From NCBI GenBank assembly GCA_049964535.1, contig JBMFXG010000030.1, forward strand, positions 1 to 18,580: 18,580 nucleotides of DNA, written 5' to 3'. The position numbers were made by a program, and so were the translations under genes. The stretch comes from JAJYZP01 sp049964535 (GTDB lineage Bacteria > Actinomycetota > Acidimicrobiia > Acidimicrobiales > Acidimicrobiaceae). The notes beneath the pieces are model-generated. The model was not told where the DNA came from and made no database searches. It saw nothing but the letters and a program-made list of their open reading frames with translations. Of this stretch, positions 1 through 7,452 are shown in pieces. Within the stretch, counting starts at the first letter, position 1. Each line of letters begins with the position of its first letter.

Positions 1-737
1 GTCGTTTCGGAGCCACGTTCGTCTCAGCTAAGGTCACACGTATCGACACCGATAGTCGCCCCTTTGAGATCTACACGACCGACGGAGATCCAAGTGAACC
101 GACGTACCAAACCCGATCCATTATTGTTGCGACCGGAGCGCGCTCGATCATGCTCGGGCTCGACAACGAGCTTGAACTCATCGGCCACGGACTCTCTACC
201 TGCGCTACCTGCGACGGATTCTTCTTTCGCAACCAGTCCATCATGGTGGTCGGTGGAGGCGACTCAGCTCTAGAGGAGGCTCTCTTCCTGACTAAATTCG
301 CGCAGAAAGTAACAATTGTACATCGACGAGATCAACTCCGAGCCTCGAAGATCATGCAAGACCGAGCGCGACAGAATCCCAAGATCGAATTTCTTTGGAA
401 CTCTGTTGTCAAGGAGCTGCACGCCTCCAATGGCAGTCTCTCAGGAGTTACCACAGAAGATGTCCTCACTGGCTCCACGAGCGATCACGCAGTCACTGGA
501 CTCTTTGTTGCAATAGGACACGCCCCAAACACCGATATCTTCAAAGGTCAGCTCTCGATGAGCTCGACAGGATACATTGAGACCACGAACGGGACGGCGA
601 CGAGCATAGAAGGGATCTTTGCCTGTGGTGACGTCCAAGACCACATCTATCGCCAGGCCATTACCGCTGCCGGGTCGGGGTGCATGGCCGCTATCGACGT
701 GGAGCGCTGGTTAGAGAGCCAGGCGCACGCATCGTAG
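1..737 (+). CDS. trxB: Thioredoxin reductase, 3' part (5' end outside window)
   Basis: FAD- and NADPH-dependent thioredoxin reductase, which passes electrons from NADPH to thioredoxin in the cytoplasm. The gene enters the window already open; the reading phase starts at base 3 and the TAG stop is at 735-737, so about 244 residues are present and the N-terminal FAD-binding segment is missing. The redox-active motif CATC is at 201-212. It is followed by the NADPH-binding loop GGGDSALEE, then HRRDQLRASK, which fits the HRRxxxRA motif that recognises the NADPH phosphate. The C-terminal FAD motif reads FACGDVQDHIYRQAITAAG and is followed by SGCMAAIDVERWL. All are canonical for the low-molecular-weight TrxR class. 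An ATG at 150 is internal and would remove conserved sequence. trxA follows after 55 nt, so the enzyme and its substrate are probably co-transcribed. Confidence 0.96.
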   Translation, partial: RFGATFVSAKVTRIDTDSRPFEIYTTDGDPSEPTYQTRSIIVATGARSIMLGLDNELELIGHGLSTCATCDGFFFRNQSIMVVGGGDSALEEALFLTKFAQKVTIVHRRDQLRASKIMQDRARQNPKIEFLWNSVVKELHASNGSLSGVTTEDVLTGSTSDHAVTGLFVAIGHAPNTDIFKGQLSMSSTGYIETTNGTATSIEGIFACGDVQDHIYRQAITAAGSGCMAAIDVERWLESQAHAS

Positions 738-792
738 GGAATCGAACTGCCAGCAAATTCGTTACAAGGATACACACACTAAAGGAGTACCT

Positions 793-1119
793 ATGTCGGC
801 TACAATAACAGAACTCAATGACACAAGCTTCGATGAATGGGTCAAGGCATCAGACCTCCCAGTCTTGGTCGACTTTTGGGCAGAATGGTGTGGACCATGC
901 AAGATGATTGCTCCGATACTCGAGGAGATAGCACAGGCGGACGAGCACAAGATCTCGATCGCCAAACTGAACGTGGACGAGTCGCTGGAGATAGCACGCC
1001 GCTACGAGGTAATGAGCATCCCGACTCTGATTCTCTTCAAGAACGGCGAGCCAGTCCAGAGAATCGTCGGGGCGAAGCCGAAGTCAGCGCTTCTGAAGGA
1101 TATCACGCCTCACCTCTAG
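793..1119 (+). CDS. trxA: Thioredoxin
   Basis: A complete 108-residue thioredoxin, the usual length. It reduces disulfides in target proteins and is recharged by TrxB, encoded 55 nt upstream. The active site WCGPCK is present, with the two cysteines at residues 33 and 36 (codons 889-900). The cis-proline region reads MSIPTLILFKNG, and VGAKPKSAL near the C terminus is also typical. The start is well defined: AAAGGAG at 781-787 lies 5 nt before ATG 793. An actinobacterial trxB-trxA-cwlM cluster beside the origin is well known and supports orthology. Nothing unusual is seen in the protein. The 3' end lies 16 nt before the next possible start (ATG 1136), which has its own Shine-Dalgarno sequence. 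Confidence 0.97.
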   Translation: MSATITELNDTSFDEWVKASDLPVLVDFWAEWCGPCKMIAPILEEIAQADEHKISIAKLNVDESLEIARRYEVMSIPTLILFKNGEPVQRIVGAKPKSALLKDITPHL

Positions 1120-1135
1120 GCGAAGAGGACGAACC

Positions 1136-2111
1136 ATGGACTCAGTCGCAGCCGGTTCTCAAACTCGCTCTTGGCTCGCAGGGCCAGCAGGTAGCGGATC
1201 TACAGCTGCGACTAAGTCGACTTGGATATCGAATCACCGATCCAAACGCTCTCTTTAGCGACACCACCCAGGTCGCCATAACCCTCTTTCAAAGCTCTCG
1301 TGGACTACCCACCACGGGAGAGTGCGACCCTACTACTTGGCGATCGATCGTGGAGGCCGGTTACCACTTCGGAGATCGCGTCCTCTATCTCCACAATCCC
1401 CTTATGCGTGGCGACGATGTCGGAGAGCTCCAGGTTCGACTTGGGTCACTCGGATTCGATCCAGGAAGAGTCGACGGTTACTTCGGCGAAAGCACCCAGC
1501 TGGCACTCATGGAGTTCCAGGCAAATCTAGCCCTCCCGGCCGACGGCATCTGCGGACCAAGCACTATCGATGAGCTAAAAAGACTCTTCGGACGCTCGAA
1601 GGAACACATCCATGGAGTACGCGAACGCGAGTACCTCCGCAATCGTACAAGAACCTCAAAAGAACTCTCCGTAGTCATCTGCGCTGTCGATGAACTCGCT
1701 AGCATTGCCGACCTTTTTAGCCTTCGGCTGCGCCAGAGTGGAGTCATCTCCAGCTCACTCCACGATATCGACCAGTCCTCCCTCGCCCAGATAGCGAACT
1801 CTCTACGAGGGGACGTTAGTATCCATCTGGACTTCTCGACCTCTGGAGCGCAACTCGCCTACTACTCGGGCTTCTCCTATTCATCACCCGGTGGTGAACA
1901 GCTCGCCAAGTTCCTTGCACGTAACTACGCGCATCTCCTCCCAACCACTCTCACCCTCAAGGGAATGACTTTACCCATTCTGCGGGAGACCAAAATGCTC
2001 ACCGTAGCAGTTCAACTCTCCCCTGCTTCAATATGGGTAGCGACGGCACCGCAGCTCGCAGAGGCCACGGTGCAGGCGATCCTCGACTTCACGAACAACC
2101 CCGAGCTCTAG
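1136..2111 (+). CDS. cwlM: CwlM-like protein: two peptidoglycan-binding repeats plus degenerate amidase domain; probable frameshift near the start
   Basis: Two PG_binding_1 repeats (about 1155-1350 and 1380-1590; cores SQGQQVADLQLRLSRLGY and GDDVGELQVRLGSLGFDPG) precede a domain resembling N-acetylmuramoyl-L-alanine amidase type 3. That domain keeps SIH (His codon 1824-1826) and the LRETKM segment. The first metal-ligand motif, normally DPGHGG, reads ICAVDE, and the expected catalytic Glu after RETKM is Gln (codon 2013-2015), so it is probably not an active amidase. No signal peptide is visible. Mycobacterial CwlM, in the same gene position, is known as a cytoplasmic regulator of MurA; a similar role here is inference. 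The frame of the conserved domains has no ATG, GTG, TTG or CTG between 900 and 1155. ATG 1136 has AAGAGGA at 1123-1129, but lies in another frame that stops at 1256-1258. One extra base between 1138 and 1155 would explain this: sequencing error, mutation or recoding. Confidence 0.72.
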
Positions 2112-2156
2112 ATAGTTATCCCCAAGGTTGTGCACAGTTGTGCACAACTCACGCTC
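2112..2156. promoter_or_regulatory. Convergent cwlM/parB gap with a near-perfect palindrome and DnaA-box-like 9-mers
   Basis: This 45-nt gap separates the convergent stops of cwlM and parB. At 2127-2148 two 10-nt arms, GTTGTGCACA and TGTGCACAAC, are exact reverse complements separated by GT. As RNA they would fold into a 9-bp stem with the 4-nt loop AGTT. There is no T-tract on either strand, so it is not a classic intrinsic terminator. The arms hold two direct copies of TTGTGCACA (2128-2136, 2138-2146), and TTATCCCCA lies at 2116-2124; each resembles a DnaA box with one or two mismatches. It could be a bidirectional RNA hairpin, an operator or a DnaA-titration site. The choice is not decided by sequence. 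Confidence 0.5.
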
Positions 2157-3098
2157 TCATTCAGGGATACTCTCAGCATCAACCTCAGCTTGAAGTAAGA
2201 GTCGAAAGATCCGCTCAAGATCGTCGAGGCTACCGAAGTTGATAACTACCCGGCCACCCTGAACCCCACTCGTAGAGCGTCGACCAAGCTCCACAGAGAC
2301 GACCGTATTCAACGTCGAACTCAAGAGCTCCTCGAGCTCGACCACGCCCGCTGGACGGGTCGACTGCTCCAATGGCTCCTCAACTGCCTTACGGACTCGT
2401 GCAGAAGCACTTAACTCCGATGACCCACCATCTCGTTCCTGACGCACCAGCTCCTCAACGTCACGAACCGTAAAACCACCACGAGCGATCCGAGCCGCTA
2501 AGAGCTCCTGTCTCGACCTATCGCTCAACCCGAGCAGAGCTCTAGCGTGACCCGCTGTCAACTCCCCTTCAACCAGCATTCGCTGAACCGCAGCGGGAAG
2601 CTGTAACATACGCAGTGTATTCGTAACCGCAACCCGGCTCTTACCGACCCTCGTTGCCAGCTCATCGTGCGTCAAGCCGAAATCATCGATAAGCTGACGG
2701 TAGGCTGCAGCTTCTTCCAGAGCATTGAGATCGGCCCGGTGAAGGTTCTCGACGACCGCTTGCTCTAGAGCGACCACGTCGTCACTCTCTTGCACGAGGG
2801 CCGGTATCTCTACCAGTCCAGCCCTCCTGGCGGCACGCCAACGGCGCTCACCTGCGATGAGCTCATATTCGTGACTACCGGAAGCCCGAACGAGGATCGG
2901 CTGCAAGACCCCCAAGGCAGCGATGGAATCAGCGAGAGCACTGAGAGACTCTTCATCGAAATGTGTACGCGGCTGGAAACGATTAGGCACGATGCTACCG
3001 ATCGCAATGACACGAAAATAACGAGATCCCTCTGCTGTAGTTGATTGGGGGATTAGGGCATTAAGGCCCCGACCAAGACCAGATGGCCTACTCGACAT
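2157..3098 (-). CDS. parB: Chromosome-partitioning protein ParB
   Basis: ParB/Spo0J CTPase that loads at parS sites, spreads on DNA and works with ParA to separate replicated origins. The 313-residue form fits the family. Near the N terminus is SRPSGLGRGLNALIP, the ParA-contacting type of sequence. The ParB/CTP-binding core has GERRWRAARRAGL and then NLHRADLNALEEAAAYRQL. A helix-turn-helix region follows (LTHDELATRVGKSRVAVTN), then ELTAGHARALLGL and a C-terminal dimerisation region. The frame stays open upstream to 3203, but the start is at tandem ATGs 3101/3098: GAGGAGG (complement of 3105-3111) is an excellent ribosome binding site, 6 nt from ATG 3098 and only 3 nt from ATG 3101. The start overlaps the end of parA by 11-14 nt, so the two genes are probably translationally coupled. 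Confidence 0.95.
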   Translation of the reverse strand: MSSRPSGLGRGLNALIPQSTTAEGSRYFRVIAIGSIVPNRFQPRTHFDEESLSALADSIAALGVLQPILVRASGSHEYELIAGERRWRAARRAGLVEIPALVQESDDVVALEQAVVENLHRADLNALEEAAAYRQLIDDFGLTHDELATRVGKSRVAVTNTLRMLQLPAAVQRMLVEGELTAGHARALLGLSDRSRQELLAARIARGGFTVRDVEELVRQERDGGSSELSASARVRKAVEEPLEQSTRPAGVVELEELLSSTLNTVVSVELGRRSTSGVQGGRVVINFGSLDDLERIFRLLLQAEVDAESIPE

Positions 3099-3864
3099 CA
3101 TCGACCTCCTCAGCCAACGCTCGATATGCAATCGCTCCACGAGACGACGAATCAAAGACGGTAATCGGCTGCCCATAGGAGGGAGCCTCTGAAATGCGTA
3201 CATTGCGTGGTATTACAGTCTGACAGACCACATCACCGCAGTATTCACGCACATCGGCCACCACTTGCTCTGAAAGTTTTGTACGAGCATCGTACATCGT
3301 CATAACAACATGACGCACATCAAGTTCAGAGTTCAAACTCGATTGAATCAGTCGTACGTTTCGAAACAGTTGCGAAAGGCCTTCGAGAGCATAGTACTCA
3401 CATTGAATCGGCACCAAGACATCCCGTGCCGCCGCAAGAGCGTTGATCGTCAACAACCCCAAAGATGGTGGACAGTCTATGAAGATGTAGTCGTACTCCC
3501 CAATAAGAGGTTCGCAGGCCCGCCGTAATCGGAGCTCCCGACTCAACGCAGTAACCAACTCTATCTCTGCGCCGGCGAGATCAATGGTCGCTGGGCAGGC
3601 AAAGAGATTCTTGACTTGCGTCGCCTCTATTGCATCATCAATAGGGAGATCCTTGACGAGTACGTCGTAGATGGAGCGCTCCAGCGCTCGCGGGTTCAGT
3701 CCTAGTCCAGTCGAAGCATTACCCTGCGGGTCGAGATCGAGCACTAAAACACGACGACCCTTCTCTGCTAGCGCTGCCGAGAGATTGACGGTTGTCGTAG
3801 TCTTACCGACGCCACCTTTCTGATTAGCAACTGCGATAATTCGCGTTGCTGTGACATCCTCCAT
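3088..3864 (-). CDS. parA: Chromosome-partitioning ATPase ParA (Soj)
   Basis: ParA/Soj-type ATPase that binds nucleoid DNA non-specifically when ATP-bound and is stimulated by ParB, giving directed movement of origins. The deviant Walker A motif KGGVGKTTT is at residues 16-24 from ATG 3864, including the signature Lys16. DLDPQGNASTGLG and the Walker B region FIDCPPSLGLLTINAL are intact. About 258 residues is normal. The start is uncertain. GTG 3906 opens the frame but has no ribosome binding site and lies inside a parS-like site. GTG 3870 is 6 nt from the AAGGGAG-like sequence just upstream, and ATG 3864 gives the N terminus expected for the family. I chose 3864; 3870 is nearly as good. It overlaps parB and is transcribed away from oriC. 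Confidence 0.95.
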   Translation of the reverse strand: MEDVTATRIIAVANQKGGVGKTTTTVNLSAALAEKGRRVLVLDLDPQGNASTGLGLNPRALERSIYDVLVKDLPIDDAIEATQVKNLFACPATIDLAGAEIELVTALSRELRLRRACEPLIGEYDYIFIDCPPSLGLLTINALAAARDVLVPIQCEYYALEGLSQLFRNVRLIQSSLNSELDVRHVVMTMYDARTKLSEQVVADVREYCGDVVCQTVIPRNVRISEAPSYGQPITVFDSSSRGAIAYRALAEEVDDVE

Positions 3865-3898
3865 CACCACAATGGTCTCCCTTCCAGTACCTTGGTTC

Positions 3899-3914
3899 GG
3901 TTTCACATGAAACA
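3899..3914. promoter_or_regulatory. parS: parS-like ParB binding site 1
   Basis: GGTTTCACATGAAACA matches 14 of 16 positions of the well-known parS consensus TGTTTCACGTGAAACA, differing at positions 1 and 9. It lies about 35 nt upstream of the chosen parA start. Position next to parAB near the origin supports a centromere role and possible ParB autoregulation. Confidence 0.78.
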
Positions 3915-3973
3915 GAGCAAGCTAGGAGTCTCTCCCCGACACAGCCTATAGTGCATGAGATAGTCAGCAACGC

Positions 3974-3989
3974 CGTTTCACGTGGAACG
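3974..3989. promoter_or_regulatory. parS: parS-like ParB binding site 2
   Basis: CGTTTCACGTGGAACG matches 13 of 16 positions of the parS consensus TGTTTCACGTGAAACA and keeps the whole central TTTCACGTG core. It lies 59 nt from site 1, further from parA. Two clustered sites in the parA leader are typical of origin-proximal parS arrays. Confidence 0.8.
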
Positions 3990-4181
3990 AATACAGATAC
4001 GGAGAATATCAATGAGGCCACGACAAACTAGCGCCGAGATCAAAGAGGAGGGCTACCCCAAAACAACCGAACTGCCCACGATACCCAGCGGTCCTACGAT
4101 ATAAACACAGTCTGGATAAGGTCAGCGATGACAGCCGAGAGAAGCACACTCGACGAGAGGGGGGAGCGCGACTACCGACTC

Positions 4182-4811
4182 TTAAAAGAGTGGCTTCCTC
4201 TCAGGCAAGCCGGTACGTCTCGGGTATCGCTCATCGAGAGGCTCCACCTTTCGTAAGGCAGTGAGAGCAAATGGAACCGAGACACTCGCCACGTGCTCAA
4301 GTCCGAGCATCGCCAGGCCCTCAGAACTCCAACGAGCTTGCGAGGTCGCACCAGGGGGGTCAGAGATGACGAGAAGTCCTCCCAGCGCAAGAAGTCCACT
4401 ACCAGACTCCGCAGTGACACTTGGAGCACCAAACGCCCGAGCCGTTATGAGATCGAAGACCTCGCGGAGCTCGGTGTGAGCCAACCGCTCTGTTCGCTCA
4501 CAGAGCACACGCACCTTGTCAGACAGACCGAGTTGATCGAGCACCCCTTCAAGAAACTCCGCTCTCTTCTTCCTCACCTCTATCAAGGCCCCTGAGGAGA
4601 TCGAGTCGGCCTGGCAAATATAGAGACCAGGAAAACCTCCTCCAGTGCCAAGGTCAGCATAAGAAAATAGGGTACCGCCATCGAGCGGTACCCCTAATGT
4701 TTCCACAAACGTCCCAAAGGCCAGCGTATGTTCTATATGGACCGCTGGATCCCCCGGTCCAATAAATCCAAAACTCTGTGACGTCCTCACCCAGTCGAAG
4801 TTCGCTGCCAC
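4182..4811 (-). CDS. rsmG: 16S rRNA (guanine-N7)-methyltransferase RsmG (GidB)
   Basis: SAM-dependent enzyme that makes m7G527 in 16S rRNA (E. coli numbering). The protein has 209 residues, the family length. The SAM-binding motif DLGTGGGFPGL is at residues 53-63, and the acidic ligand loop LIEVRKKRAEFLE follows at 76-88. ITARAFGAPSVTAE and the C-terminal RYPRRTGLPERKPLF are also typical. The start is GTG 4811, with AAGGA (complement of 4818-4822) 6 nt upstream; no upstream ATG is needed. It lies 20 nt downstream of jag and is probably in the same transcript. Loss of this enzyme is known to give low-level streptomycin resistance in other bacteria; the gene here looks intact. Confidence 0.95.
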   Translation of the reverse strand: MAANFDWVRTSQSFGFIGPGDPAVHIEHTLAFGTFVETLGVPLDGGTLFSYADLGTGGGFPGLYICQADSISSGALIEVRKKRAEFLEGVLDQLGLSDKVRVLCERTERLAHTELREVFDLITARAFGAPSVTAESGSGLLALGGLLVISDPPGATSQARWSSEGLAMLGLEHVASVSVPFALTALRKVEPLDERYPRRTGLPERKPLF

Positions 4812-4831
4812 AGAGTTTCCTTCGCTAGAAC

Positions 4832-5701
4832 TTATTGCGCGCTAACCTTACTGATCACAACATATCGATCCGGCTCTACACCTTCAGAACGAGACGCCAC
4901 CTCTTCGTGAAGAGCGACAACATCGTGAACGATCTTGCGCTCGGCAGCATTCATCGGCTCAAACACTCGTTCTTCACCCGTCGAAATCACCTCAGCAACA
5001 ATATCTCTGGTAAAGCGCTCCAAAGCCTCCTTGCGACGCTGTCGGTACCCTGCGACATCAACGGTAACCCTGCCAGCTCCTTCTCCAACCTGCGTCTGTA
5101 CGACAGCACGGGTAAGCTCTTGCACGGCGCTTAAGACCGAACCCTTGGAACCAACGAGAGTTCCCAAATTATCCCCATTTACAGAAAGCTCCATAGAATC
5201 CTCATCGAGGTGGTCCACTGCAACAGTGCCGGCTAGCTCTAACTCATGGAGTAGATCAGCAAGGAAATGTTGCGCAGTTACCGCTAACTCCATACGGGTC
5301 GGGAGCTCAGCCTCTTCTACGTCCTCTTCAAAATCTGACCCGGAATCCTCTGTCGCCACTTCGTTCACTGCCGCTCTCTTTTCTCTCACGTTTTGACGCA
5401 GACCACCTGCACCCACAAACTCTGTCTTCTCATTCGATCCAGAGTCATCCACAGACTCTTCCCCTGTCTTTGAACCGTCCGGCTTAGCTTTTCGACGTTG
5501 CCGACGTCCATCTTTCGACTGTGGTGTGGAGGGGATAACTCGCGCCCTCACCCTTGCTGGCCGCTTGCTCACGCCAAGAAAGCCTGACTTCGGTTCCTCA
5601 AGTACTTCAAATTGGGCCTCAGAGGCATCAACTCCTAAGATGTCAAGGGCTGCCTCCTTCGCTTCTTCGACAGACTTGCCTACCGTCTCAACCCAATCCA
5701 T
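4832..5701 (-). CDS. jag: Jag (KhpB-type) RNA-binding protein
   Basis: A 289-residue protein with the three-part Jag layout. The N-terminal Jag_N domain (about residues 1-52) includes KSGFLGVSKRPARVRARV. A long charged, probably disordered linker (about 53-138) is rich in K/R and then in E/D. A KH domain (about 140-215) has GSKG at 184-187. The C-terminal R3H domain has its motif intact as Arg255-x3-His259. Jag/KhpB proteins bind RNA and in Firmicutes influence cell division and elongation; the role here is inferred from family. It follows yidC by 77 nt, and a rnpA-yidD-yidC-jag-rsmG order is usual in this phylum. ATG 5701 has AGAGG about 10 nt upstream. The linker is the only variable part. 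Confidence 0.93.
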   Translation of the reverse strand: MDWVETVGKSVEEAKEAALDILGVDASEAQFEVLEEPKSGFLGVSKRPARVRARVIPSTPQSKDGRRQRRKAKPDGSKTGEESVDDSGSNEKTEFVGAGGLRQNVREKRAAVNEVATEDSGSDFEEDVEEAELPTRMELAVTAQHFLADLLHELELAGTVAVDHLDEDSMELSVNGDNLGTLVGSKGSVLSAVQELTRAVVQTQVGEGAGRVTVDVAGYRQRRKEALERFTRDIVAEVISTGEERVFEPMNAAERKIVHDVVALHEEVASRSEGVEPDRYVVISKVSAQ

Positions 5702-5778
5702 TTACGACATAACCTCTTTCATCGCTACGTTTTTTAGAAACCGAATGTCTCACATCTTGATATCGAATACGCCAAAAC

Positions 5779-6831
5779 CTACGACGGTGATCGACGCTTT
5801 CGGTTAGGACCGGCTTTGCCTCCCACGGGACGTTGGCTCGATCCATGAGACCGACCGTTCGCTCGACTCGAGAGATTATCTCGCTTTATCGACCCACCTT
5901 TGGTCCCATTCGAGCTCCGGTTAACACCGTTCTCTGACTTTGCGGGAACATTCTTCGTCTGCCCAGTCGCTGGAGGACGAACCTTAGAGACCCAATCCTT
6001 TGGCTCTGAACTCTCTAACACCGCCTTCTCGCTCAGGAGTTTTGCCTCCTTCGCTCCTTGGCTATGTGCACGCAGAACCGGATCGTGACGCCACATCACC
6101 TCTTGCTGAATCACTCTGAAAAGACCAGAAACGATGAAGTAGAGATTGACGCCTGAGGGGATCCCGATGTAGATCACGCCGAAGATCAAAGGTGTATATC
6201 GCTGGATCAAAAGCGCAGAGGGATTTGCCTTTGCCGCGCTTGGATTCTTCGAAGTGATCTGCCAGCTCTGTAGGAACTGCAGACCAACGGCGAGAAGCAC
6301 CATCAAGAAGTAGGGGATTGCATCGATAAAGGGGCCCTTATGCGAGGTCGCAGAGACCGAAAGATCGATACCGAGAGAGTGCATAACGCCGCCGGAAGCA
6401 ACCAGGTCTTTGTACAAGAGAGTAGTATGACCGATGTACTTTGGAGACGGAGTGTGATGAGTACCAACGGTATTCGCGAGTCCGCGAATCACGTCGTACA
6501 TCACGATCAACAGTGGAAACTGCAAGAGCATTGGCAGACAACCGGAGGCCGGTGAAACCTTGTTCTCCTTGAAGAGCGCTTGTTGCGCTTGTGCCATGCC
6601 TTGACGGTCTTTCCCGTACTTCTTCTGTAGTTCCTTGATCTTCGGTTGAAGACTCTGCATCTGCAGCATCGACCGAGTTGAAATGATGGTCAGAGGCGAC
6701 AGGAAGATCATTACCGTCACGGTGAGAAGTGCAATCGCTAACGCATAGCTATGCACTAGTCCGAAATAAAACGCGATAAGACCGGCTAGAACCTCGAAAA
6801 TAGGCCGGAAGATCGCTCCAAGAAAGCTCAT
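5779..6831 (-). CDS. yidC: Membrane protein insertase YidC
   Basis: YidC/Oxa1 insertase that places proteins in the cytoplasmic membrane, alone or with SecYEG. It has 350 residues and lacks the large periplasmic domain of Gram-negative YidC, as expected for Gram-positive types. Hydrophobic segments lie near residues 10-50, 99-118, 170-190, 207-225 and 228-243. The conserved cytoplasmic loop includes LQPKIKELQKKYGKDRQ, followed by SPASGCLPMLLQFPLLIVMYDVIR. The last 100 residues form a hydrophilic, strongly basic tail ending in RKRRSPS, a region that contacts ribosomes in some YidC proteins. ATG 6831 overlaps the yidD stop by 4 nt (ATGA), so translation is coupled. There is no N-terminal lipobox. 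Confidence 0.96.
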   Translation of the reverse strand: MSFLGAIFRPIFEVLAGLIAFYFGLVHSYALAIALLTVTVMIFLSPLTIISTRSMLQMQSLQPKIKELQKKYGKDRQGMAQAQQALFKENKVSPASGCLPMLLQFPLLIVMYDVIRGLANTVGTHHTPSPKYIGHTTLLYKDLVASGGVMHSLGIDLSVSATSHKGPFIDAIPYFLMVLLAVGLQFLQSWQITSKNPSAAKANPSALLIQRYTPLIFGVIYIGIPSGVNLYFIVSGLFRVIQQEVMWRHDPVLRAHSQGAKEAKLLSEKAVLESSEPKDWVSKVRPPATGQTKNVPAKSENGVNRSSNGTKGGSIKRDNLSSRANGRSHGSSQRPVGGKAGPNRKRRSPS

Positions 6832-7085
6832 AGCTCAGTTCCTTTGTAGTTGTTTGTCTTTGGTGGCACGAGATCCAGCCCACTCGGACCAAAGGGGTTG
6901 CACTTCAAGATCCTCCGAATCGAGAGTAGACCACCACGAGCAGCACCAAAAGTCTCTATCGCTTCAATGGCGTACTCTGAACATGACGGAGAAAATCGAC
7001 AAGGTGACGGCTTCCCAGCACGCACGCTCTGATACATTCGTATAACGGTTACCATCTGATGCTGGACAGATAAGCGCCTAGCCAT
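6828..7085 (-). CDS. yidD: Membrane protein insertion efficiency factor YidD
   Basis: A small (85-residue) membrane-associated protein of the YidD family, thought to assist YidC-dependent insertion. The core is intact: CRFSPSCSEYAIEAIE near residues 29-44 with paired cysteines, followed by RRILKCNPFGPSGLDLVP. The frame is open upstream to 7163, but that part overlaps rnpA and is not family-like. ATG 7085 gives the usual MARRL start, has AGAGGA about 10 nt upstream, and overlaps the rnpA stop by 8 nt. The stop overlaps the yidC start (ATGA). The tight rnpA-yidD-yidC packing is typical. Confidence 0.92.
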   Translation of the reverse strand: MARRLSVQHQMVTVIRMYQSVRAGKPSPCRFSPSCSEYAIEAIETFGAARGGLLSIRRILKCNPFGPSGLDLVPPKTNNYKGTEL

Positions 7086-7440
7086 CGCTGCTTTTTCCTC
7101 TCCCTCGAGACTTCTCACTCGAGGATGCCTCCACGAGCCCAGCAAGCTCGCCCACAATATCATTGTAGGTTGCTAGAGCTGAACCCTCCTTAGCAAAAAC
7201 CAAATAAAGCCCGGGGTTCCACTTACCTTCAGCGCTGAGAACTCTCGTCGCCGCTCTCAAACGGCGACGGACCTTATTACGTTTCACGGCCGTACCAACC
7301 CGCTTTGGTATCGCAAATCCAATCAAGAGCTCCTGGGTCGATCTCGTTCGAAGAACTCTGACATCAAAATTGCGCCCACGAAATGACCGGCCGCTCACCC
7401 GTAGCCTTCGGAAGTCCTCCCGTTTACGCAAGGACTCCAT
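7078..7440 (-). CDS. rnpA: Ribonuclease P protein component
   Basis: The basic protein subunit of RNase P, which helps the RNA subunit cut the 5' leader from pre-tRNA. It has 120 residues, normal for the family. The N-terminal LRKREDFRRLRVSGRSFRGR and the signature RNKVRRRLRAATR are both present and form the RNA-binding face. GFAIPKRVGTAVKRNK is the conserved strand and loop preceding the signature helix. ATG 7440 follows rpmH by 12 nt, the near-universal rpmH-rnpA pairing. The RNA subunit (rnpB) is not in this window. Confidence 0.95.
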   Translation of the reverse strand: MESLRKREDFRRLRVSGRSFRGRNFDVRVLRTRSTQELLIGFAIPKRVGTAVKRNKVRRRLRAATRVLSAEGKWNPGLYLVFAKEGSALATYNDIVGELAGLVEASSSEKSRGRGKSSDG

Positions 7441-7452
7441 AAACCGACCCCT

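Larger units (their letters stand above)
3865..4181. other. parA-rsmG intergenic region
   Basis: About 317 nt without a supported gene, if parA starts at 3864. It holds the two parS-like sites (3899-3914 and 3974-3989) and presumably the parAB promoter on the minus strand. A TATAGG-like sequence sits on that strand near 3947-3952, but no -35 box has proper spacing, so I do not call a promoter. TCTGGATAA at 4111-4119 is a one-mismatch DnaA-box-like 9-mer on the minus strand. I see no terminator with a T-tract after rsmG. Confidence 0.5.

Noticed and set aside
837..1135. Long open frame through trxA that would extend the CwlM-like protein to 424 residues
   Set aside because: It is the off-frame of a clearly functional trxA, and its translation before 1155 has no domain features; co-encoding 280 nt is implausible.
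2790..3044. Plus-strand 84-codon frame inside parB
   Set aside because: Antisense to well-conserved parB motifs; no start signal.
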